A DNA stretch of 64,000 nucleotides from Micropterix aruncella (lineage: Eukaryota > Arthropoda > Insecta > Lepidoptera > Micropterigidae): assembly GCA_944548615.1 (NCBI GenBank), contig OX155952.1, positions 2,876,501 through 2,940,500 on the forward strand, in the 5' to 3' direction. Below are positions 56,548 to 64,000 of the stretch, one piece after another. Within the stretch, counting starts at the first letter, position 1, and every line of letters begins with the position of its first letter. Both the position numbers and the translations under genes were made by a program. A model generated the notes under the pieces. That model was not told the origin of the DNA and searched no databases. It worked only from the letters and a program-made list of their open reading frames with translations.

Positions 56548-56770
56548 GACTATAAGGCGGGGTGGGAGCAACGATGATTACATAGAATCGAAGCTTTCAA
56601 GCGTCTGCTTCGTTATGAAACGTCTAAAGAAAAATCTTACGATTGACGACATAAAAGTAGTGTATCACACATATTTCAAAAGTATTTTAAGGTATGGGAA
56701 CAGTGTACATCTAAAAAAAGGTCAAAAAATATTTGACTCGAAAAATAAGCAATCAGAATCCTATTAGCGA
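56548..56770. other. spacer between the two foldback copies
   Basis: No feature recognised; the sequence is not shared with either flank. Confidence 0.4.
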
Positions 56771-57363
56771 GGAATCAGCGACAAAAAGTGCAAGAGTTTT
56801 GGAAAACCTGATACTTTTAGATCAGACAGTATTTTGGCCATAAAATGCTGGGTTACAATCAGCAGGCCAGTTTCCGGGACACTTGGCGCTAGCTTACTAG
56901 GAAATTTGTAATTTTAATTAGTACTCCTAAAGCGTTTTGGAAAATCTTATAATACATCAGTAGACAGTGGATGCAATAAAGAACTCGAGACATATATTCA
57001 GGCTGCCTCATAATCGAACGTGTAGCGTCAGCATCTCCATACATGTCATGCATCGGTCTATGACGCATCGGTTGTGCAGCGCAATATAATGGAGAAGCTG
57101 ACGCCACGCGTTCAAATATGAAGCAGTCTGACCATATGTTTCGTGTCCTCTATTGCTTCTACTGTCTACTGATGAATTTTCAGCTTTTCCGAAACACTTT
57201 GAGGGTGCTAATTAAAATTACAACTTTATTAGTATGCCAGCGCCAGGTGTCCCGGAATCTAGCCTACTATTGTCAATTACCCCGGCATTCTATGGTCAAA
57301 ATACTGTATGTTTTGAAGTATCATCGTTTCCAAAACTCTTGCACTTTTTTGTCGCTGGCTCCC
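56771..57363. mobile_element. foldback family G, copy 2 (uninterrupted)
   Basis: Arms of nearly 290 bp meet near 57067. GGAATCAGCGACAAAAAGTG at the left pairs with CACTTTTTTGTCGCTGGCTC at the right, and inner GACATATATTCAGGCTGCCT pairs with AAGCAGTCTGACCATATGTT less perfectly. Open frames in both arms are mirror images of each other and not genes. Confidence 0.85.
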
Positions 57364-58334
57364 AAATTAAATGTTCATAAAAAGACAATGCACCGGTGTA
57401 GTCCAAAATCAATAACATATGTCACAGCAATATCGATAGCTTTGGAATGCCAAAATAAAATACGAAAACAAGTGACTAATAAAGGTATATTCGGAGTTGT
57501 GAAAGCAGAACAAACGCAGTGACTGATGCAAGAGCAAATAACAATGAGGGCCATTTGGCGAAGCGGTCGCTTCTTAGAAATTAATATATTCGGTGGCTCA
57601 AAAGCTGCGGATACGGTTACTGACTTTTCGCAAGCGGGCGTCGACCTCGCTGCACATAACATCATTAGAGAAATAATATAAAGGTGCGTACCTGCCCCGG
57701 GATTCTGAAGTGGCGATACGATACGTCAACGCGACACGACATTGAATTGGATATCGTCCTCGATCCGACGACTTGACTGATTTTATTTCAGAATCGTCTA
57801 CTGACTACAGAACTCGATACTTCCCACGTGATTCCCACCTTATGTATACTCTAAGTTCCCACCGCAATATCGTGTTCCGATTGGCCGGGATCGCATCCTA
57901 AGGGATCCGCAACCAGGCTAAGGGCAATTCGGATCGCATCCTTTAATTATTAAATCGAATATCCTTATTTCTCGGCGCTATATTCAAATTTCAATCGTTT
58001 TGGGTGGGAATAGTCGGTAATTATAGCTGAATGGGGATTTTTACAGCCTTTTCCCAGCTATCCCTACAGCAATGACATGCAGACGACACCCCATGTGCTG
58101 TCGTCTCTCCTAACCTTACTTCTGACGATTGAAGGACTGTCAAATCGCTTCCAGAATTATTATTGCAAATATCGTCGAGTGTCATGTATCGTATCATCGC
58201 TTCGAAATCCGGGGGCTGATTATGATTGTTATATCGAGAGACAGATATAACATTATTAATGTATGTACATATGTATATGTGTTTATGTGTATTCTAATGT
58301 ATTTAGTATTTCTATTTCCTATATAATATTGTAA
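57364..58334. other. no gene recognised
   Basis: An open frame enters at 57118 and extends to 57522 on the plus strand; a continuation in another phase runs on to about 57680. I recognise no domain in either. 57720-57960 is GC-richer with GATACG/GATCGCATCC repeats. Confidence 0.35.
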
Positions 58335-58600
58335 TTTTTTATTAAAATTTTATTATTATATATATTTTTTAATTATTATTATTATTACTGTGTTTGGTTG
58401 GTTCATCGACCCTCGCTTTAAATATAAAAATATGAATTGCTTGCCCTGGAACGGGTATATCCCAGTTGGGCAGCAGTAGCCAGTGAATGAAAGAGGAAAG
58501 TTTTTGCCATTTGTTTCAATATTATAATTATTGTAAATGGTTAATTTGATAATTCCAATAAAATAAATAAATAAATTAAAAAAAATTCATGAATATAATA
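58335..58600 (+). mobile_element. retroposon 3' tail, second copy
   Basis: Nearly identical to 29336-29606: TGTGTTTGGTTGGTTCATCG, CCCTGGAACGGGTATATCCC, AAGTTTTTGCCATTTGTTTC, and an AATAAATAAATAAATT tail. The high identity between two unlinked sites shows recent copying from a common source. The 5' part is missing or diverged. Confidence 0.7.
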
Positions 58601-59272
58601 TATATTGAATACACTATTTAGAAATGATATTTATTAAATATTGAATGGTGACACCTTGAAGGGAAATACAGCTTCAATTATTTAAGTGAGGAATAAGCAA
58701 GGGAGGGAAGGTATTGCCGTACAGCAACTAATACAGTACAGAGCTATTTAGAAGGGAATGTGTGAGACTTGCCCGTGTTTGTCTGATATTGTTACTTAGC
58801 ACCCTTGCCGACTCTTGGGCCAGTCAGCGTTGTATCCTTGTCATACAGGGTGTTTTTAGTTATTAGTATCTATGAAAAATGCCAGTGCGTCGTCGACAGT
58901 CGAGGCAATCCATTACAAAGTTGTAGTGAAAAGTCGCAGCGAGACGCGGAAAGCGTCCCGTCGGCCGTTCGACGCCTTGGGAGCCAACCAAAATCGTGAC
59001 GGACAGCAGGCAACAATAATTAGCGGCGGTCATTTCACTCTCGCCGAAAGTGGGTTAATAAGAAAGTGAGGTTATTCGGCTATTTGCGGCCAGAGCAATG
59101 CCAACGAATGGAGTCTTCCCCTACGGCCGACGGATAGCGCGGCAAGGCGCACACTGTGTTGCTTAGTAGCAATACAATGTATTGCTCACTACCTTAGATA
59201 GTATCTTAGGTAGTGATGAGTGAAAACAACGAATTCAACAATAAAGTTGTACATTTTATTAAAATAAGCGCA
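58601..59272. other. no gene recognised
   Basis: 58860-59130 is GC-richer and has a 65-codon open frame (58872-59069) without a known motif. Short TACCTTAGATAGTATCTTAGGTAGT palindrome-like sequence lies at about 59190-59215. Confidence 0.4.
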
Positions 59273-59647
59273 CAATGAGAAAAATATTGGATTAATTCTT
59301 AAATTACCATTTTGTTTTTATGTGGTTTTATAAATAATAACGATGTTTCAATCGTAATTTTGTTGAATAACAAGGAATTTCGTTCAAATTCCATTACTCG
59401 ATAATTTGTACCAACATTTTCCCTGCGATTCCCTTTCATGTTAGAATCGAGACTCGCGACACCCCCCCCCCCCCTCCCCCCAACATTATGTTTTAACACC
59501 ACGACATGGTAACAACCGTCACGCCAACACCGTTACGCATCACGTTAATTAACACGTATTGACAAAAATCCGAGTTATATACGTTATTCTTGCTTGAAAC
59601 ATGCGTAGGTACTTCCGTGTATTACATCGTTATATTTTTGTCAGAGT
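59273..59647. mobile_element. MITE family B, copy 4
   Basis: AATGAGAAAAATATTGGATT at the left and TATATTTTTGTCAGAGT at the right, both with substitutions from the family ends. GATGTTTCAATCGTAATTTT and CGCCAACACCGTTACGCATC are shared. A poly-C tract at 59461-59480 replaces part of the central sequence, so this copy is both internally deleted and diverged. Confidence 0.75.
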
Positions 59648-59668
59648 ATGCATTAATTTACCAAATAC

Positions 59669-59976
59669 TAAGGGGGCTCTCTAGACGATCATCGCGTCGC
59701 GGGCTAGGGAGGGATCGTAAACCGCAGGAAATATGCAAGTATTTTTTTTTAATATTTACCAAAAATGCCTAATATTGTAGTTTATACCAGGGAATCACGT
59801 CATTCGTCAATCAATTACGTCTAATTAACCTGACTCCCTGGTATACAACTACAAAATTAGGCATTTTTGGTCAATATAAAATAATATATTTGCATATATC
59901 CTGCGGTTTATGATCCCCTCACAGCCCGCGACGCGACGCTTAACAAGCATGCTTGATCGTTTAGAGAACCCCTTAG
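59669..59976. mobile_element. MITE family A, copy 2 (intact, 308 bp)
   Basis: TAAGGGGGCTCTCTAGACGA at the left is mirrored by CGTTTAGAGAACCCCTTA at the right. Inside are GGGATCGTAAACCGCAGG and CCTGCGGTTTATGATCCCC, and a central palindrome TACCAGGGAATCACGTC/CTGACTCCCTGGTA. This copy shows what the interrupted copy at 1477 looked like. Confidence 0.8.
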
Positions 59977-61184
59977 AGACAATACAATTATTGTAACGTG
60001 ACATAAGTAATACTACTATCATTGTTGTGATTAAAACAATAATAATTTGGTATTTTTTTCTCGCTTGTACTTTATTCAACTGAAAATATTATATTTATTT
60101 TTTTTATGAATCACAACGCTATTATGACCCATCAGGAGTCAATATTTTAAACTTCAAGATATTTCAAGGCGTAGCCCGTGCTCGTAGGGCATATATAAAT
60201 ATAATCGTTTTGTATTAGTTTGTACTTTTTTTAAACTGAAAATCTTTAAAAAAAATTAACTCTATATGAATTTTAGAATTTTATTTATTAAGCCTACATT
60301 TAAAATTTTAAGGTGTAGTTCGTACCAGCATGGCACATTTTTGAATATTTGATTATTTTTGAAAATATTATTGAAAACTTTTTATGAATCATACTTGACT
60401 CCTCAGGAGACTATGTTTCAAATTTCAAGTCAATGGGTTAAGTCGATTAACTTGTTTGTCGGTCAACATAATATAGAAACTCAAAACTATTATAATGAAA
60501 CTATTACAAAATACCTTATTGTTTTTCGAACTGTCCTCCATTAAAATCAATGTATTTATGCAAACGCACGAACTGTTGAAACCGTAATTACAATCCGAAA
60601 TAACAGCTTCTTCAGGATCGCGAAACCGCGAACACAGAGTTATGTAACGAATTTAAAATAATAAATATTACAGCCATGACAACTGTCACAATAGTTATGT
60701 TTTATTAATTACATTTTTAGCATTTAATTTTGAGATGCCTCCAAGTGTAGGAATGCTAATCTACTAAAGTAGTCCATTGTATTGTATCGTACTGATAAAC
60801 TATGACCATCGCCAGAAGAGAAACAAGCGCAGTGAGGAATTGTTTGAGTCGTTGCGATGTAAGTCTTCTACAAAAAAATCAATACGAATCTACAACACTT
60901 TCTAAGTTGTCTTGTGTGAGCCATTCATCATTCTCACTGAAGTTTATAAGATATTTAAAAACAAGTTTAGGTGGCCCAAATTTTGCAATTTTTTTCTATT
61001 TAGGATAGGACGTAGGTTGTTTAAATTAAATAATGACATCGCCATATAATTGAAACGTATCTGTCATTTTTACCACGCTATTATTAGGTCGACCTGTATG
61101 TAACTAACTATGTAATGGAATCTAAGGTAACTAATTTAACCATCTTCCCAAGGATCGTAGCGTCATGAAAATTGGCAGCTGGAT
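59977..61184. other. no gene recognised; AT-rich
   Basis: Direct imperfect repeats at about 60060-60180, 60225-60320 and 60350-60440 share ATTTTTTTTATGAATCA, TTTAAACTTCAAG and GTAGYYCGTRC motifs, suggesting decayed ~120-bp repeats. No coding domain. Confidence 0.4.
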
Positions 61185-61227
61185 GTAGTTCTGATGACAA
61201 TACAATAATATGGTACTGTCGAACTGA

Positions 61228-61433
61228 TCTGATGATGGAGTCGGAAGATATGAACTGGAACTTCATGATGGAACATCGTATCATAGCTGTGTTCGGACTT
61301 GTTAGAAAAGTCTCGGAATGAACTTTGACCACGATTAGGTTTCAAGGTCTGATGATGAAGCCGGAAGATAGGCCCTGGTATTCCATGATGGAATATCGTA
61401 TCATAGCCGTGTGTATGTGAATATAGTATCATA
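61228..61433. repeat. two-unit tandem repeat, about 122-bp period
   Basis: TCTGATGATGGAGTCGGAAG at 61228 recurs as TCTGATGATGAAGCCGGAAG at about 61350. Both are followed by CATGATGGAAYATCGTATCATAGC. The overlapping minus-strand ORFs are repeat artefacts. Confidence 0.8.
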
Positions 61434-61679
61434 GCCCAAAAGCGTGTTTTAGTGTTTTTTTTATAACTATTAATTTATTATTTGAACGATCATTTGACCT
61501 AGCTCAGAAATTTTTGTTTTATGAACTTTTATGACTTATTTCACTTCCTGCCCAATGTGCGCCGGCGGGGCAAGAGCGACGACACGTGACGCGGCCACAC
61601 GAGTCAATGTACAACCGGGTCGTGACGTGACGCCCCAGACACGCCTAATCATCCACGCTTATCCCCTCAGCTTTCTGTG

Positions 61680-61760
61680 TTAACTATAAAAAGTTCATTG
61701 AGTAAGTCGTATTACTGCCAAGTCGGCGGTACCGAGAAAGCAGACAGATTTCTTTCACTA
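61680..61760 (+). promoter_or_regulatory. weak candidate TATA promoter
   Basis: TTAACTATAAAAAGTTC at about 61682-61696 is a TATA-like box about 30 bp upstream of TCGTATTACTGCC. The region upstream (61560-61650) is GC-richer than average. No convincing downstream coding exon was found, so this may be fortuitous. Confidence 0.15.
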
Positions 61761-62089
61761 TTCACTATACGGAAACGGTTGGCCACACTGCCTACCAACA
61801 TCGCACACCTGTAAAAGCTGAATCATCAAGTCGGAAGGGATGTTAAATACTGTTACGGAGTTTTGGATATTTGCTAGATGACGATGAAGATTTCAAGCGT
61901 TCAGATTTTACATTATCTTATGATTTTTCTTAGCTGAAAAAAACAGAATCACTGCATAAACGTTTTGTATGCTTAAATCCTGTCCTTGCGCTTTGGTTCA
62001 GTCTACTGTTATAACATTTCTATACATACAGACTATTTCATAAAATTCATTCGGATATATAAACATATGCGAAAGTTTAAATATTTGAA

Positions 62090-62092
62090 AGA

Positions 62093-62124
<32 letters not shown>

Positions 62125-62175
62125 TAGAGAGAAAGGTTGTGTGTTAGCTCGTGTATGTATGTGTGTGTGTTTAGA
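62090..62175. repeat. (GT)n/(GA)n microsatellite
   Basis: GTGTGTGTGTGTGTGTGTGT is followed by GAGAGAGAGATAGAGAGAAA and then a further GT-rich stretch. A purine-rich tract with GGGAGAGGGGGAG continues at 62210-62275. Confidence 0.95.
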
Positions 62176-62279
62176 ATATGTTCTAGAATGCTCCAGAAGT
62201 TTCCAGAATGGGAGAGGGGGAGAAAATAACATGGGAAGAGGGACGAAACGGAGAGAAGAGAGGGGAGGGGGCGGAACTC

Positions 62280-62640
62280 GAGCAGTACTGGTGACATTCA
62301 GCTAGTATCGTAAAAACATTTAAATTATGACGGATATACCCTGTGTTTTTATAGCTTTCGCATAACTTCGGCATGACCATTGAATTTCTATTGATAAAAA
62401 AGTATTGAATATCTTAAGGTAACACTAAAAATGTTTTTTTCTTGGTAACCAAAGCCTAAATCAAGAAAAGTTATAGATGTATAATATCATTTTATATAAC
62501 CTTGTGGTTGATACCTCGACCACTAGGAATTTCTGTTCCAAAGAGCAGTATCCTTTCGGTTTAAATATTTTAGTGCTTGTAATTGTAATGCATGTGTCAA
62601 GTAGCCTGTGTCAAGTAGATTATTATGGCCTGGTTTAATC
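62280..62640. other. no feature recognised
   Basis: No domain or repeat structure was recognised. Confidence 0.4.
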
Positions 62641-62647
62641 ACATATA

Positions 62648-62850
62648 CTAACATATCCACAACGAGTAACTAAAAATATGTTGCAAATTTAAAACATAAA
62701 TATTATTGTTAGTTATAGTAAACACTAAAATTAGTTAATGCTGCTTGACTAATATACCCACAACGGGTAACTAAAAATATGTTGACATTTTATAACATAA
62801 TATTATTGTTATAGTAAACACTAAAATTAGTCAATGCTGCTTGCGCAATA
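62648..62850. repeat. two-unit tandem repeat, about 100-bp period
   Basis: CTAACATATCCACAACGAGT and CTAATATACCCACAACGGGT start two units, each followed by AACTAAAAATATGTTG and ending TAGTAAACACTAAAATTAGT then AATGCTGCTTG. A small local duplication. Confidence 0.85.
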
Positions 62851-63582
62851 TGACGAATGCTGAAATTGGACAAATTTGAATCACTCATAAATTATTTAAA
62901 AAAAACCACAAAGAAAAATATAATTATTGCCAATTACTGATAACACAAGAAGCTAAATTATTGCGAATGATAAAACTGCCTCACAATCACAAGTCACGAG
63001 ACAATGTAAATATCAAATAAATCAAATTGTATAATGTTTGTGTGTAAGTATTTAGGGGTGTATTGAATTATGAAGACAATGGAAGGGGGCTGTGACCCCC
63101 TCCAGCCTGTTCTCTATCAAGTTGGATTTTTCGTATTACACGCACAAAAATAATTTTACCAGCCGTAATGGTGGAACGGAAATGGCTACACTAAATGTGT
63201 TGCACTCGTAAACCTGTAGGAGAAAGTCCCCTAATTCCGGAGGGCACCTAGCGTCGGACACTAATGGTATCTCGACAAGTCGCGGCGCGATCGATACAAA
63301 GACGTAGGAAAAGGAAAAGTGTACGCTTCCCCGCACCCTTTTCTTAATGTAGGATATATTCTGAGTAAAGTTTAATATATTCCAACAAAAAATCAATACA
63401 TTTAAAATTGTCGACCACCCGACTAGAAGGGAAAGTATCGTGAACGCACTTCTGTGTGTCTGTATGTATTGCTCCACAATAGCGCCCAAACGCTTAATCC
63501 GATTGAGCTAAAATTTGGTATGCAGAAACCATTTAGTCATAGCAAGAGTTGAAAAGTTGTGGTTGAAATCGGTCCACCAGGG
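62851..63582. other. no gene recognised; probable dispersed repeat at right
   Basis: 63450-63580 (CTGTGTGTCTGTATGTATTG, CGCTTAATCCGATTGAGCTA, AATTTGGTATGCAGA) reads like the front part of the dispersed repeat that continues to 63727. An open frame at 63136-63489 (minus) runs into it and has no domain. Confidence 0.4.
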
Positions 63583-63727
63583 GGCGCACTAGTCATATAG
63601 CATCCTCGAAATATTCGACTTAGACTTGAAATTTGGTACACAGGTGCCTTGTTGAGCAGAAATTACCTTGTGAAATTGTGTTTATACAAGCTGCTGCAAT
63701 AATAATATTTAAATTCCGCCATACATA
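63583..63727. repeat. dispersed repeat shared with the left edge of the window
   Basis: GGCGCACTAGTCATATAGCA, GAAATTTGGTACACAGGTGC and ATTTAAATTCCGCCATACAT match 454-610 in order and orientation. Confidence 0.75.
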
Positions 63728-64000
63728 TTAATTAAATACTAACGCGGAGCCGCCTAAGGCTAGCCGGGAGACGAACCGCGACGCCTGAGACTGTTGTAAA
63801 ACGGAATATAAACGGGATCATCCGCCGGCTGGGAGACGGCGCTCATCGATTTTTTTAATTAAATTATTATTCAGATGAAATCAGTCAGACACAACAGATT
63901 TTTATTGTGATATTGCCAAGGAAAAAATATTAAACATATAATCGCTACAGGGTAGCTAGCTACTCTTTTTAGACGTACTAGCTACTCTTTTTAAACTTAC
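63728..64000. other. no gene recognised; short terminal duplication
   Basis: 63735-63845 is GC-richer with GGGAGACGAACCGCG/GGGAGACGGCG motifs. At the window edge CTAGCTACTCTTTTTAGACG and CTAGCTACTCTTTTTAAACT form a 22-bp-period duplication (63954-64000). Confidence 0.4.

Noticed and set aside
56201..57107. Similar proteins on opposite strands at 56201-56458, 56889-57107 and 57118-57522
   Set aside because: Their shared sequence comes from the arms of the foldback elements; they are mirror translations and not a gene family.

Overview
The window reads as repeat-rich, AT-rich, non-coding DNA from an animal genome, most likely an insect and possibly a moth or butterfly. The evidence is indirect. 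There are no bacterial-style operons or closely packed ORFs. LINE 3' ends, tRNA-derived SINEs, pogo, mariner, piggyBac, hAT and PIF/Harbinger-type DNA elements and many MITEs are interleaved, several nested inside one another. One MITE resembles hairpin repeats I associate with Lepidoptera. The order-level placement is a guess.

Only two long reading frames are credible. The first (36634-38352, minus) is an intact 572-residue pogo/Tigger-type transposase ending in a PHD-like zinc finger. It lies inside a complete element (36345-38807) with matching terminal inverted repeats and a TA target duplication. The second (45192-46865, plus) joins a stretch resembling metazoan Mutator-like transposase-domain proteins to a YqaJ/lambda-exonuclease-type PD-(D/E)xK nuclease. 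It has a candidate short first exon at 44938-45017, but middle exons seem to be missing. A third, weaker candidate is a 42-residue secreted peptide at 51813-51941 (minus).

Layout. 0-5 kb: an AT microsatellite, an RTE-like LINE tail, MITEs, a hAT-type element carrying a GC-rich repeat (called R1 here), and a decayed mariner. 5-19 kb: sparse MITEs and a second R1 copy. 19-29 kb: a run of LINE 3' ends and one RT pseudogene, two hairpin MITEs and a third R1 copy. 29-35 kb: MITE and R1 copies, including a fresh tandem R1 duplication. 35.8-41 kb: the pogo element with four copies of one tRNA-derived SINE around it. 41-47 kb: transposase and RT fragments, an R1 copy and the YqaJ gene. 47-55 kb: mostly featureless, with the small peptide candidate and a TTAA MITE. 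55-57.4 kb: two long foldback elements, one split by a TTAA transposon. 57-64 kb: MITEs, a LINE tail, tandem repeats and a repeat shared with the left edge of the window.

The genes do not form a pathway. The window is best understood as layered transposable-element insertions. Family names R1, A-G used here are local labels.
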